Origin: Candidatus Kapaibacterium thiocyanatum
Lineage (GTDB): Bacteria > Bacteroidota > Ignavibacteria > Kapaibacteriales > Kapaibacteriaceae
Assembly (NCBI GenBank): GCA_001899175.1
Contig: MKVH01000002.1
Location: 1 to 64,000 of the forward strand
Length of the DNA stretch: 64,000 bases
Reading direction: 5' to 3'
Shown here piece after piece: positions 43,912 to 52,793 of this stretch. Made by a program: the position numbers and the translations under genes. Numbering within the stretch: the first letter of the stretch is position 1; every line of letters begins with the position of its first letter. Below the pieces are notes generated by a model. The model did no database searches and was not told the DNA's origin. It saw only the letters and a list, made by a program, of their open reading frames with translations.

Positions 43912-44058
43912 ATGAAGCGTACCTATCAACCGAGCAAGCGTAAGCGTCTGAACGTGCACGGATTCCGCGCCCGTATGGCGACGAAGAACGGCCGCAAGGT
44001 CCTTAACCGTCGTCGTGCGAAGGGTCGTTACCGTATCGCCGTCAACTCTTCACGTTAA
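43912..44058 (+). CDS. rpmH: 50S ribosomal protein L34
   Basis: 48 residues, starting [20 protein letters not shown] and ending RIAVNSSR. The length and the KR-x-[25 protein letters not shown] motifs are those of L34. Strongly basic. ATG at 43912, TAA at 44056-44058, 12 nt before the rnpA start. The rpmH-rnpA-yidD-yidC order is nearly universal, but dnaA, its common upstream partner, is not here. Confidence 0.97.
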   Translation: MKRTYQPSKRKRLNVHGFRARMATKNGRKVLNRRRAKGRYRIAVNSSR

Positions 44059-44070
44059 GATCGAAGCATC

Positions 44071-44484
44071 ATGGTCCTGCGGCCGCTCAAGGGCTATCGG
44101 ACCTTCTCCACGGCGTTCGAGAAAGGAAACCGGTTCGTTTCGGGTCCGCTCGTTCTCAGCGTGGTATATCATCCAGCAGATACGATGGTGGACGGTCATA
44201 TCGGATTCGGTGTGACCGTCAGCCGACGCAAGGCACGGACTGCGGTGATGCGCAATCGTATCCGACGTTTATTGAGGGAAGCCATCCGGGCTTCCGTCGC
44301 ACGGTATGAAGGTCCTTGCCGGGACTGCCGCATCGCGACGATCGTGGCGGTATGGCGTTCCACCCCGGCCGCTCCGATGCTCCTCAGGCTGCACCACGTG
44401 CAGCCGATTGTCGACACCTTGCTGCAAAGGGCACTTGCCGCATGCATGGACGTTCCGACGACATCACAGCACCCTCCGTCATGA
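44071..44484 (+). CDS. rnpA: Ribonuclease P protein component
   Basis: 137 residues. The RNR motif is [13 protein letters not shown] (about 69-81), preceded by [16 protein letters not shown], and the N-terminus [22 protein letters not shown] fits the substrate-leader binding region. It helps the RNase P RNA process tRNA 5' ends. A C-terminal tail of about 15 residues is unconserved. Overlaps yidD (ATGA). Confidence 0.95.
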   Translation: MVLRPLKGYRTFSTAFEKGNRFVSGPLVLSVVYHPADTMVDGHIGFGVTVSRRKARTAVMRNRIRRLLREAIRASVARYEGPCRDCRIATIVAVWRSTPAAPMLLRLHHVQPIVDTLLQRALAACMDVPTTSQHPPS

Positions 44485-44723
44485 CGCGAGCCGTTACCGC
44501 ATTGATCCGGTTCTATCAAGTGGCCGTGTCTCCCTTGTTTCCGAAGTCCTGTCGTTTTTCTCCGACCTGCTCCGAGTATACCGTACAAGCCGTACAGCGG
44601 TTCGGCGTCATACGCGGACTATGTCTCGGCATGCGCCGCATCGCGAAGTGTCATCCGTTCCATCCGGGCGGATACGATCCGGTGCCGGATGCCGATACGC
44701 ATCATCATTGTTCCACCCGTTGA
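44481..44723 (+). CDS. yidD: Membrane protein insertion efficiency factor
   Basis: 80 residues. YidD signatures: [35 protein letters not shown] and [14 protein letters not shown], with the conserved cysteines C25, C31 and C59 or thereabouts. It assists YidC-dependent insertion. ATG overlaps the rnpA stop. Confidence 0.95.
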   Translation: MTRAVTALIRFYQVAVSPLFPKSCRFSPTCSEYTVQAVQRFGVIRGLCLGMRRIAKCHPFHPGGYDPVPDADTHHHCSTR

Positions 44724-44732
44724 TAGTTCCTC

Positions 44733-46580
44733 ATGGATCGTAATTCCATCATCGGTATCGTCCTGATCAGCCTTATCGTCGGCGGCTGGGTATTCTGGCA
44801 GAGTACCGTCAGCAAGCGCGACGTGACTCCTCAGCAGACGGCCCACAGGACGGAGCGTTTCGATTCGGCCCGCACGGCCATCACGAATCAGCCGGCGTCC
44901 GTCACCTCCGTAGCTGCGGATGCAACGGCGGAACGTATGATCACCGTCGAAACGGACCTTCTCCACATACGCCTGAGCAGTTACGGTGGAACGATCCGGA
45001 GCTGGAAGTTGAAGAAGTATCAACCCTGGTACAAGGCCGAACAACCCGATGCTCTGGTCGACCTCGTCCAGCCCGGTGCGCGTGAGTTCGGATTCACGTT
45101 CCGGACGACGAACGGGCAGAAGATCGAGGCCCGCAACGTGCCCTTCGAGTGGCAGGTACAGAGCGATTCCGTCCGCGTCAGCGGCGATGCCGCCATCACC
45201 ATCAAGGGCGTGGCCCACACGGTGAACGGTGGCGTCATCGAACGTCTCTATACGTTCCGCGGCAACAAGTACGACGTCAAGACCTCCATCGTCCTCGACA
45301 ACATGGAAGGCGTGATTCCTCCCACGAACCGCTACGTCAATCTCGAGTGGAGCAAGGGAATCAGGTATCAGGAGGGAAGTACCGTCGACGAGTCGAACAA
45401 CGCCGTTGCCATCGCTTCCTATAACGGTGAGATCGACGAACTCGATGCCACGACCTACAACGCACCGGAAGAGCGCTCGGCATCGGGCCGTATCGACTAT
45501 CTCGCGACGCGTTCGAAGTATTTCGCGGTAGCGATGATTCCCCCGGCCGGATTCGACGGTTCGGTCTACTATCGCGGTACCCGCTACGGCGCACCCGAGA
45601 ACGGCTACGTCGAGCAGTACGGCCTCATGTACAAGCTGCCGTACAGCGGCGGCCGCCAGACGCACGTGATGACGCTCTTCGCCGGTCCCATGGACTACGA
45701 CGTCCTCAAGGAATACAACCTAACGGGTGTGATGAATTTCGGTCTGAAATGGATCGTAAAGCCCATCGGCGAGTACTTCATGCTTCCGATGCTCAAGCTC
45801 ATCCACAGTGGTATCGCCAACTATGGCGTTGCCATCATCCTCTTCTCGATCCTGATGAAGCTCCTTCTCTATCCGCTTTCCATTACACAGGTGAAGTCGG
45901 CCCAGAAGATGCAACTGCTCGCACCGCTCATGAACGAGATCCGCGAGAAGTACAAGGACGACATGCAGACGCAGCAGCAGGAAACGATGAAGCTCTACAG
46001 TCAGTACGGCATCAATCCCGCCGGTGGCTGTCTGCCGCTTCTGCTGCAGATGCCCTTCCTTTATGCACTCTATGCCGTGCTCAATCTCAACATCGAGCTT
46101 CGCCAGGCATCCTTCCTGCCGTTCTGGCTCACGGACCTTTCGGTGCCCGACGTCATCCTGCATCTGCCCTTCAAGCTTCCGCTCTTCAACATCGACAAGT
46201 TCTCGGGTCTGGCACTTCTCATGGGAGCCACGCTCTTCATCCAGCAGAAGCAGGCCGTGACCGATCCCCGCCAGAAGGGCCTCGTCTACATCATGCCCGT
46301 CATGCTCACACTGATGTTCTCGACCCTGCCCGCCGGCCTGAATCTCTACTACTTCATGTTCAACGTCATGGGGATCGGCCAGCAGCTCTACCTCACGAAG
46401 TTCAGCAAGAAGAAGCTCACCCTTGCCGATCTGAAGACCATGCCCGTCAAGGAATCCTGGTTGCAGCGCAAGATGCGGGAGGCACAGGAAGTGGCGGCCT
46501 CGCAGGGGAGGACCCTGCCGGGACAGTCAGCCCAGCGTCCTGTGAACGGCAACGGCAAAGGCACGAGAAAGAAGAAATAA
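44733..46580 (+). CDS. yidC: Membrane protein insertase YidC
   Basis: 615 residues, Gram-negative type. First transmembrane helix at about 6-22, a large periplasmic beta-supersandwich domain (about 60-330), then five C-terminal helices. The insertase core is ANYGVAIILFSILMKLLLYPL, SAQKMQLLAPLMNEIREKYKDD, NPAGGCLPLLLQMPFLYALY and FSTLPAGLNLYYFMFNVMG. A basic tail (KGTRKKK) could bind ribosomes. Inserts and folds inner-membrane proteins, with or without SecYEG. Confidence 0.96.
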   Translation: MDRNSIIGIVLISLIVGGWVFWQSTVSKRDVTPQQTAHRTERFDSARTAITNQPASVTSVAADATAERMITVETDLLHIRLSSYGGTIRSWKLKKYQPWYKAEQPDALVDLVQPGAREFGFTFRTTNGQKIEARNVPFEWQVQSDSVRVSGDAAITIKGVAHTVNGGVIERLYTFRGNKYDVKTSIVLDNMEGVIPPTNRYVNLEWSKGIRYQEGSTVDESNNAVAIASYNGEIDELDATTYNAPEERSASGRIDYLATRSKYFAVAMIPPAGFDGSVYYRGTRYGAPENGYVEQYGLMYKLPYSGGRQTHVMTLFAGPMDYDVLKEYNLTGVMNFGLKWIVKPIGEYFMLPMLKLIHSGIANYGVAIILFSILMKLLLYPLSITQVKSAQKMQLLAPLMNEIREKYKDDMQTQQQETMKLYSQYGINPAGGCLPLLLQMPFLYALYAVLNLNIELRQASFLPFWLTDLSVPDVILHLPFKLPLFNIDKFSGLALLMGATLFIQQKQAVTDPRQKGLVYIMPVMLTLMFSTLPAGLNLYYFMFNVMGIGQQLYLTKFSKKKLTLADLKTMPVKESWLQRKMREAQEVAASQGRTLPGQSAQRPVNGNGKGTRKKK

Positions 46581-46592
46581 CCCGCTCTCCAC

Positions 46593-46623
46593 ACACCCCC
46601 TCCGGATATTCCGCAGGGGGTGT
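46593..46623 (+). terminator. Intrinsic terminator of the yidC operon
   Basis: Nine-pair stem (46593-46601 with 46615-46623) topped by a small inner stem, followed by CCATTTCC. GC-rich, with a weak T-tract. Confidence 0.7.
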
Positions 46624-46744
46624 TCCATTTCCTGTGTAACTAATTTCCGGTCATCCTGTCACTTGTCCGAATGCCGGGTTCCGCCCATACGGAATATCTC
46701 CGTCGCGGTGGTTCGAAAGACGTTGCAAAACCCGGTTCGCAGGC

Positions 46745-46752
46745 TATTTTTG
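46745..46752 (+). promoter_or_regulatory. Promoter of the T9SS cargo gene
   Basis: TATTTTTG (-7), with TTG at 46723-46725, 19 bp upstream, matching the -33 position of Bacteroidota promoters. The start codon is 68 nt downstream. Confidence 0.6.
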
Positions 46753-46820
46753 GTGGTTAGGGACAATCCTCAGAATACACCGTTCCATCTCATTTATTTT
46801 ACAGTTGAAAGGAGCAGTCT

Positions 46821-49247
46821 ATGAATGCTCGCTCACTCGTTCGCACGTTGGCAGTAGGCGTGTGCACGTTTGCTGTCGGAGCCATGTCGCTGATGGCTCA
46901 GAACAGCTTCGACCGCGTGTCCCTGATCGAGCAATTCACGAGTGCCACATGTGGCCCGTGCGTTGCAGCCGGTCCGGTCATGGCCCGTGTCGTCAAGCTT
47001 AGCAATGGTGTGGTGTCCATCCGGTACCACATGAGCTTCCCCGCAGAAGGCGATCCGTGGAACGTCTCGAATCCTTCCGAGAATTCCTCGCGTCAGATGC
47101 TCTACTCCGTTAATTCCATCCCGACGTCGCAGGTGAACGGCAAGTCGAAGGTCGACCCGCGTGACGAAGCTACGCTCCTGTCGACGATCTCGACCGATGC
47201 CGCCGTGAAGAGCCCCGTTCAGATGACGGTAACGCAGTCGGGTGGAAGCGTGGCCGTCAAGATCAAGACGAACATCGATCTCAATGCCCACAAGCTCCAG
47301 GTCGCCGTCGTCAGCCGCCGTACGGTGCTGCCGAACCTCCCGTCGACTCTCGCAAACAGCAACGGCGAAAGCGAATTCTTCGATGCCATGGTGAAGATGC
47401 TTCCCAATGCATCGGGTACGAGCCTGTCCCAGTCGGCAGGTGGAGAGCAGACCTACAACTTCACGTTCGCACCGGGTACGGGCGAACTCTGGCCCTCCGG
47501 TATGCAGTACATCGTCGCCTTCGTCCAGTCCACGGGTTCGACGAAGGAAATCATCCAGGCCGGTACGAACCTCGACGAAGTCATGCCGAACGTCACGATG
47601 GCTGGTGCCAAGTGGCAGTACATCACCAAGGGTGGACAGAAGACGGCCGTCCTGACGCTGTCGAATCCCCGTGACAAGGCGATGGACGTCGAAGTATCCA
47701 TCCCGAACCGTGCCAATCTCCAGCAGATGGGCGTTACGGTTACCGCCGACAAGGATGTCGTCTCCATTCCCGCCAAGGGTTCGGTGACGGTCAACATTTC
47801 GGTGACGGCTCCCAACGCCGCGATGTTCATTCCGGTCCAGGTCGAAGCCAAGCCCATCAATCTCACGACGGGCATTCCGGCAACGGCTACGGTCGAATTC
47901 GGTTATCTGACCGAAGGTGCACGCTTCGCTTCCTACTATGGTGCCTCGGACGGTGCCGTCGCCTTGCATGCCAGCGCCATCGCATCCGAATACGGTAACG
48001 ATGCGGTCTTCATGCCCCTCGCTACGGAAATCGTCAACGCCTATCCGCCGACGTCGTTCGACGCAATCGGCTTCTCCGTCGACTACTACAGCCGTGGCGC
48101 ACTGCTCAACGGTCTGCCCATCGTCCAGGCCGTGATGCAAGCCGGCAAGGGTGCCTGGGTGACCGGTGAAGTCGAGCAAGCCATCGCCTACAACAATGCC
48201 GGTTTCGAGTCCGTCAAGACGTTCTTCGAAAACACGCTCCAGCTTCAGCCGTGGGGCCAGGCCAACACGGTCCAGCGCTATACGCAGACGGGGCAGAACA
48301 TCAGCCTCCAGACGTTCCCCATCAAGGGCATCAACGGCGATCCCATCGGTGAAGGTCTCAACGCTACGGGTAACCAGTACAACCAGCAGACCTGGCCGTT
48401 CTGGGTTCGTGTTACGGACCTCCTGAAGCCCAAGGTCGGTGCTACCTCCGTCCTCAGCGCAAGCTTCGATAACAACGTCGCCAACGGTGCAACGGTTCGC
48501 GTCGTCGCCAGCAACGGTGCCAAGCTCGTCTACAGCTCCTTCGGTCAGGAAGCCATCGCCGATGCAACGCAACGCAACGGCAATGCCAACCGCACGCTCA
48601 AGTGGCTGCTCGCTTCGGCCCTGCCCCAGATCACGGCCAGCGTTCCCCAACTGAACTTCGGCGATGTCAAGGAAAGCACGTCGAAGGACATGACGGTAAC
48701 GTTCTCCAACTCCGGTCAAGCCGAACTCCGTATCACGGAAATGAACCTGACGGGTGCCGATGCTTCGGCATTCGACATCATCTCCGGCGCTCCGGACAAC
48801 CAGCCGATCGTTCTGTCCGCAGGTCAGTCGCGCACCGTCAAGGTCCGCTTCTATCCTCTGACGGTCAAGAGCGGCTTCGTCGCTTCGCTCCAGGTCATCT
48901 GCAACGCCGCTTCCAATCCGTCCGTCCAGCTTCTCGGCAACGGTACGCCCTCGACGAGCGTCGAAACGGAAGTTGCGAGCGAATCCGGTGCCCTCGGCAT
49001 GCGTCTCGTCGGTGCCAACCCTGTGTCCGTTTCCTCCGAAGTTGAAGTCAAGAGCACGTCGTCCGACGTCGTGACGGTTTCCGTCGTCGACAACATGGGC
49101 CGCACGGTCGCTACGCTCTTCAACGCTCCGGTCGCCGGTTCGCAGCGTGTGGCCCTGTCCTCCGCAGCACTCGCCAACGGCATGTACACGGTCGTCGCCA
49201 CGAACGGCAACGAACGCGTCGCACTGACGATGGTCGTCGCACGCTAA
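46821..49247 (+). CDS. T9SS-secreted protein with thioredoxin-like and ASH domains
   Basis: 808 residues. A signal peptide (about 1-26, MSLMAQ) precedes a thioredoxin-like/Omp28-like domain with FTSATCGPCVAAGP (CxxC at about 44-47), beta-sandwich segments (about 260-370), a central unassigned region, an ASH/HYDIN-like choice-of-anchor D domain (PQLNFGDVKESTSKDMTVTF, about 610-705) and a type IX sorting domain (about 725-808, ending GMYTVVATNGNERVALTMVV plus AR). It should pass the outer membrane via T9SS and be surface-attached or released. The CGPC head suggests disulfide or redox work outside the cell. Codon use is the strongly biased type expected of an abundant protein. Confidence 0.85.
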   Translation: MNARSLVRTLAVGVCTFAVGAMSLMAQNSFDRVSLIEQFTSATCGPCVAAGPVMARVVKLSNGVVSIRYHMSFPAEGDPWNVSNPSENSSRQMLYSVNSIPTSQVNGKSKVDPRDEATLLSTISTDAAVKSPVQMTVTQSGGSVAVKIKTNIDLNAHKLQVAVVSRRTVLPNLPSTLANSNGESEFFDAMVKMLPNASGTSLSQSAGGEQTYNFTFAPGTGELWPSGMQYIVAFVQSTGSTKEIIQAGTNLDEVMPNVTMAGAKWQYITKGGQKTAVLTLSNPRDKAMDVEVSIPNRANLQQMGVTVTADKDVVSIPAKGSVTVNISVTAPNAAMFIPVQVEAKPINLTTGIPATATVEFGYLTEGARFASYYGASDGAVALHASAIASEYGNDAVFMPLATEIVNAYPPTSFDAIGFSVDYYSRGALLNGLPIVQAVMQAGKGAWVTGEVEQAIAYNNAGFESVKTFFENTLQLQPWGQANTVQRYTQTGQNISLQTFPIKGINGDPIGEGLNATGNQYNQQTWPFWVRVTDLLKPKVGATSVLSASFDNNVANGATVRVVASNGAKLVYSSFGQEAIADATQRNGNANRTLKWLLASALPQITASVPQLNFGDVKESTSKDMTVTFSNSGQAELRITEMNLTGADASAFDIISGAPDNQPIVLSAGQSRTVKVRFYPLTVKSGFVASLQVICNAASNPSVQLLGNGTPSTSVETEVASESGALGMRLVGANPVSVSSEVEVKSTSSDVVTVSVVDNMGRTVATLFNAPVAGSQRVALSSAALANGMYTVVATNGNERVALTMVVAR

Positions 49248-49270
49248 GACATAGTCGAGCAGTCGAAACG

Positions 49271-49302
49271 AACGAGCCGGCTCCTTCAGGAGCCGGCTCG
49301 TT
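49271..49302 (+). terminator. Strong intrinsic terminator
   Basis: Perfect 14-bp stem (49271-49284 with 49289-49302), 4-nt loop TTCA, followed by CTCGTTT. Confidence 0.85.
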
Positions 49303-49573
49303 CTCGTTTACGGGAGAGCAAGAGATGAGCCAAGAGATGAGTACGGGATGGTTATCCCATAGGAAGGAATGACGGATAGCGCGGGTCGGCACATGAGGAA
49401 CGGGGGATGGACTCCCATTCGTCCATCGCAGGACGGTGGGCGTGGCTGCATCATGGGTATGGGGCGTACATCCATGTCGGATGGTGAGCGAGGGGTACTC
49501 CTACGAAACGCAGTACGCCGCATCATACGATCGAATCACGACGCCACGTGAATACCCGGCCGACGGTCCCGGC
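49303..49573. other. Intergenic region, no gene
   Basis: 271 bp between convergent genes. It has a short tandem repeat (CAAGAGATGAG, two copies from about 49319) and otherwise no supported feature. Confidence 0.4.
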
Positions 49574-50941
49574 CTACCTCTTGTACTGATATCTCGCGCC
49601 GGGCGGCAGAGCCGAACGCAGGCGATAGTCGCCGAAGCCCGTGTTGTCCTCGAAGGTGAACGTCTGCGAATTGGGATAGGTCCACCGTACGAGCAGGGCG
49701 GAACCGGTCTGCGACGTATACCGCTCGATATTCATCGGCTCGCCGTAGATGATGTAGATCATGCCCATGTCGGTGAGCCAGCCTTCGTTATAGCTCTTGT
49801 AGACCTTGTTGGCGTATTCGATACGGGCGTAGTAGTCTTCGAAGGCTTCGTTGCGTGTCGTATTCGGTGTGGGGTCCAGCTTCTTCCAGAAGTCCTCGAA
49901 CAGGGCCTGACGATCAGCCTCCGTCGGTGCGCCGAGGATCTGGTCGATGTCGCTTTGCGACGGCACGACGTAGCGCAGTTGCCGGATCGCCCGGTTGAGA
50001 TCGCTCAGGATGGCCGTGGTGGCCGTACGGGGGATGATGAAGGGCCGGGTCGTCATCGACACCGTTTCGTTCGTGTCCAGGACGGTCGTGAACGGATGCA
50101 TCCGCACGGTGAGCGAATACGTGCCGGCCGTCGGACGCGGTGGATAGGTCAGACGCATGAAGTGCTGCTGCGTCTTCTCCTTGAGCGTCTCGGCACTGCC
50201 GCTGACGCCGGAGGAGAGGAGTCGTCCGTCCTTCTGCGCGATCTTCCACGAGAACCCGACCTGTTGCGGGACGCGTTCCGCATACGTCTCGAAGAAGATG
50301 AAGAGGGGATTCTCGAGATTCCAGATGGCATCGCCGATGAAAGGCGTGATGGAGTAGCGGCTGCCACGCTGCTCGATCTCGCTCACGTAGAGGATGCTGC
50401 TCAATGCCGGCAGCTCGTCGTTGAAGTCGGATACCGTAAGCGTCTTCGTCTGGGTATAGTCGCGCCTCGAGAACTGGTCGGTCACCGTCACCTCGATCCG
50501 GTAGGTGCCCGGACGCAGTGTGAAGGAGCGCTGGACGATATCGGCCTTGCCCGTCTTGCCACGGCTCGTACCGTAGTCCGCTTCCGCGACTTGACGTGTG
50601 AAGGTCGTGTCCAGGAGCTTGCGGCCGACGGTATCGCGGATGGCCATTGTCACGCGATACTGGGCGGCGAACATCTTGTTGTATTCCTGGAACTCCATCG
50701 ACTGATAGGGGACTGCGAGATAGAGGTCCACCCGTGCCTTGTCGTCGAACAGCGAGCCGCGGAAGGCGAGGGCGTCGACGCGAATGGTCGACGACATGTC
50801 GCCCGGTTGTGCCGCCGCGGGCTGGGGAGGCGGAATGCGCTGCGGTTGCTGCGCAATCGCCGACGTCAGGACTCCTGCCGTGAAGAGCCCCGCCAACAAT
50901 CCTGTCATGGACAGGGTCCGGATGGGAATGCATCGTACCAT
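49574..50941 (-). CDS. GWxTD domain protein, exported
   Basis: 455 residues. A signal peptide (about 1-30) is followed by a Pro/Gln-rich stretch, beta-rich domains (about 50-300, DLYLAVPYQSMEF) and a C-terminal GWxTD domain: FWKKLDPTPNTTRNEAFEDYYARIEYAN, then YNEGWLTDMGMIYIIYGEP. The domain is restricted mainly to Bacteroidota-Chlorobiota-Gemmatimonadota relatives and lacks a known activity. Starts on the last base of the preceding lipoprotein gene (TAATG), so the two are translated together. Confidence 0.87.
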   Translation of the reverse strand: MVRCIPIRTLSMTGLLAGLFTAGVLTSAIAQQPQRIPPPQPAAAQPGDMSSTIRVDALAFRGSLFDDKARVDLYLAVPYQSMEFQEYNKMFAAQYRVTMAIRDTVGRKLLDTTFTRQVAEADYGTSRGKTGKADIVQRSFTLRPGTYRIEVTVTDQFSRRDYTQTKTLTVSDFNDELPALSSILYVSEIEQRGSRYSITPFIGDAIWNLENPLFIFFETYAERVPQQVGFSWKIAQKDGRLLSSGVSGSAETLKEKTQQHFMRLTYPPRPTAGTYSLTVRMHPFTTVLDTNETVSMTTRPFIIPRTATTAILSDLNRAIRQLRYVVPSQSDIDQILGAPTEADRQALFEDFWKKLDPTPNTTRNEAFEDYYARIEYANKVYKSYNEGWLTDMGMIYIIYGEPMNIERYTSQTGSALLVRWTYPNSQTFTFEDNTGFGDYRLRSALPPGARYQYKR

Positions 50942-51360
50942 TATTCTCCAACGAATCGGATGGCGGTCGTACCAGTGAAGCCCGTCGCCACGACGCGGAC
51001 GGAGTCGATAGCGCCCACGAGTGTCGTTCCGTCAGGAAATGACGGACCGTTCGGCGTAAAGACATGCTTGAAGATGACCGTGTCGGCTCGCATCACGTCG
51101 AAGACGGCCGTGCCCTTGGATATGGACGACGATACGAGCGAAAGGTGTTGACGGGACTTGAGCGGGGTGATGACGTTCGGATTCGTGGATCCGTACTTGA
51201 TGGCGTTCAGGGCCGTTATCGTAATCGTCAGCGTATCGTCGATACGATTGGAACCCAGATTGAACTTGCTTTCGGAGATGACGGTCTCTTCGCTCGAGCA
51301 GCCGACGATCGACAGTGAGACGAAGAGGAGGACGACGAAGGACGTGAGTGCCGGGCGCAT
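50941..51360 (-). CDS. Small lipoprotein of unknown family
   Basis: 139 residues. The lipoprotein signal is LLFVSLSIVGCSSE (lipid cysteine about residue 21). The mature part is beta-rich (TLTITITALNAIKYG, GTAVFDVMRADTVIFKH, VRVVATGFTGTTAIRF), as in small immunoglobulin-like or FxxG carbohydrate-binding folds; no family recognised. Coupled to the GWxTD gene by a one-base overlap, suggesting a joint periplasmic or outer-membrane role. ATG at 51360; an in-frame ATG at 51411 lies upstream of the promoter. Confidence 0.7.
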   Translation of the reverse strand: MRPALTSFVVLLFVSLSIVGCSSEETVISESKFNLGSNRIDDTLTITITALNAIKYGSTNPNVITPLKSRQHLSLVSSSISKGTAVFDVMRADTVIFKHVFTPNGPSFPDGTTLVGAIDSVRVVATGFTGTTAIRFVGE

Positions 51361-51392
51361 CAGTACTGTCCGGAATGGTTGGGAAACGTCGG

Positions 51393-51400
51393 GCAAGTTA
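51393..51400 (-). promoter_or_regulatory. -7 element of the lipoprotein-GWxTD operon
   Basis: TAACTTGC on the minus strand, 32 nt before the lipoprotein ATG; it lies just past the stop codon of the CoA-transferase gene. Confidence 0.55.
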
Positions 51401-51404
51401 CGGC

Positions 51405-52688
51405 TCAGCATCGAACCGCTATCTTCAGAAGATCACGCGCTTCGCGTGCCAGTTGTTCACGGACGTCGGGATGGGCGATGGCGATCAGTGCTTCGGCCCT
51501 GTCGCGAAGGGTCTTGCCGTGCAGATAGGACACGCCGTATTCCGTGACGACGTAGTGTACGTGGGCACGGGACGTGACCACACCCGCACCGGGCTTGAGC
51601 ATGGCGGAGATGCGGCTGATACCCTTGGCTGTACGCGAGGGCAGCGCGATGATCGGCTTCCCGCCCTTGCTCAACGCGGCCCCGCGGATGAAGTCCACCT
51701 GACCACCGACGCCGCTGTATGGAGCGGGGCCGATGGAGTCCGCGCAGACCTGGCCGGTGAGATCGACTTCGATGGCGGAGTTGATGGCCGTCATCTTCGG
51801 ATTACGCATGATGACGGAGGGATTGTTCACGTACGCCACGTCGAGCATGGCCACCATCGGATTGTCGTCGAGGAAGTCGTAGACCTTCCGTGTACCCATC
51901 ACGAACGTGGCTACGATCTTGTATGGATGGATCGTCTTCTCGCTGCCGTTCACGATGCCCCGTTCCACGAGAGGAATGAGACCGTCGGAGAACATCTCCG
52001 TATGGACGCCGAGGTTGCGGTGCGACGTCAGTTCGTGGAGCACGGCATCCGGGATGGCGCCGATGCCCATCTGCAGGGTGGCTCCGTCTTCGACCAGGCT
52101 TGCGACGTGTCGTCCGATGGCACGCTCGACGTCTCCGAGCACGGGAGGCGTGACTTCGGGTATGGCATCGTCCACGCTCACGCAATACGTGATCTTGTCG
52201 AGATGGATGAGGGCATCGCCATGGGACCGGGGCATGTTCGGATTGACCTGTGCGATCACCGTCCGTGCGGCATGCAGGGCCTCGTGAGCCGCCTCGACGG
52301 TGACGCCGAGCGAGCAGAAGCCGTGCTTGTCCGGCGGTGAGACGTGGATCAGTGCCACGTCGATATCGATGATCCGGTCGCGGAAGAGCCGGGGGATGTC
52401 GCTCAGGAAGACAGGAGTGTAGTCGGCGCGTCCTTCCCGAACGGCCGTTCTCATGTTCCTGCCGATGAACAGGCAGTTGACGCGGAAGACTCCCTCGTAG
52501 CGCGGGTCGGCATAGGGGGCGTCGCCTTCCGTGTGGAGCTGGACGATTTCCACGCCGTGCAGTCTGTCGGCATGGGCCGTGAGGGCATCGACGAGTCGCC
52601 TGGGGGCGGCCGCCACACCGTGCAGGAAGATCCGGTCGCCCGGGTTGACGGCCTGGAGCGCCTGATGGGCGCTGACGAATGAGGGCAT
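51405..52688 (-). CDS. Acetyl-CoA hydrolase/CoA-transferase (4-hydroxybutyrate CoA-transferase-like)
   Basis: 427 residues. Two Rossmann-like CoA-transferase domains. The catalytic glutamate lies in LGVHTEMFSDGLIPLVERG, and MGIGAIPDAVL, VGGQVDFIRGAALSKGGKPII and VTEYGVSYLHGKTLRDRA are typical of the family that includes 4-hydroxybutyrate and acetate CoA-transferases. It would swap CoA between acetyl-CoA and an organic acid; substrate not certain. ATG at 52688; the upstream frame crosses the promoter. Confidence 0.88.
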   Translation of the reverse strand: MPSFVSAHQALQAVNPGDRIFLHGVAAAPRRLVDALTAHADRLHGVEIVQLHTEGDAPYADPRYEGVFRVNCLFIGRNMRTAVREGRADYTPVFLSDIPRLFRDRIIDIDVALIHVSPPDKHGFCSLGVTVEAAHEALHAARTVIAQVNPNMPRSHGDALIHLDKITYCVSVDDAIPEVTPPVLGDVERAIGRHVASLVEDGATLQMGIGAIPDAVLHELTSHRNLGVHTEMFSDGLIPLVERGIVNGSEKTIHPYKIVATFVMGTRKVYDFLDDNPMVAMLDVAYVNNPSVIMRNPKMTAINSAIEVDLTGQVCADSIGPAPYSGVGGQVDFIRGAALSKGGKPIIALPSRTAKGISRISAMLKPGAGVVTSRAHVHYVVTEYGVSYLHGKTLRDRAEALIAIAHPDVREQLAREARDLLKIAVRC

Positions 52689-52718
52689 GGAGTCGAACGG
52701 TACTGTGGAGAACGGATC

Positions 52719-52726
52719 CGAAAATA
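52719..52726 (-). promoter_or_regulatory. -7 element of the CoA-transferase gene
   Basis: TATTTTCG on the minus strand, 30 nt before the ATG. Confidence 0.5.
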
Positions 52727-52763
52727 CGATCCGGCGATGCCACGGAGAACAGGCGCCCTTCCG

Positions 52764-52771
52764 TACTTTTG
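52764..52771 (+). promoter_or_regulatory. -7 element of the FeS oxidoreductase gene
   Basis: TACTTTTG, 22 nt before the ATG at 52794, forming a divergent pair with the element at 52719. Confidence 0.6.
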
Positions 52772-52793
52772 CAAGGCACAACGAGAGACGTCA

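Noticed and set aside
46833-48719. A 628-codon minus-strand open frame
   Set aside because: Entirely antisense to the T9SS cargo protein; its Arg/Asp/Gly/Val-rich composition is typical of a reverse-strand shadow.
49319-49342. Two-copy CAAGAGATGAG tandem repeat
   Set aside because: Too short and in a plain intergenic region; likely slippage without function.
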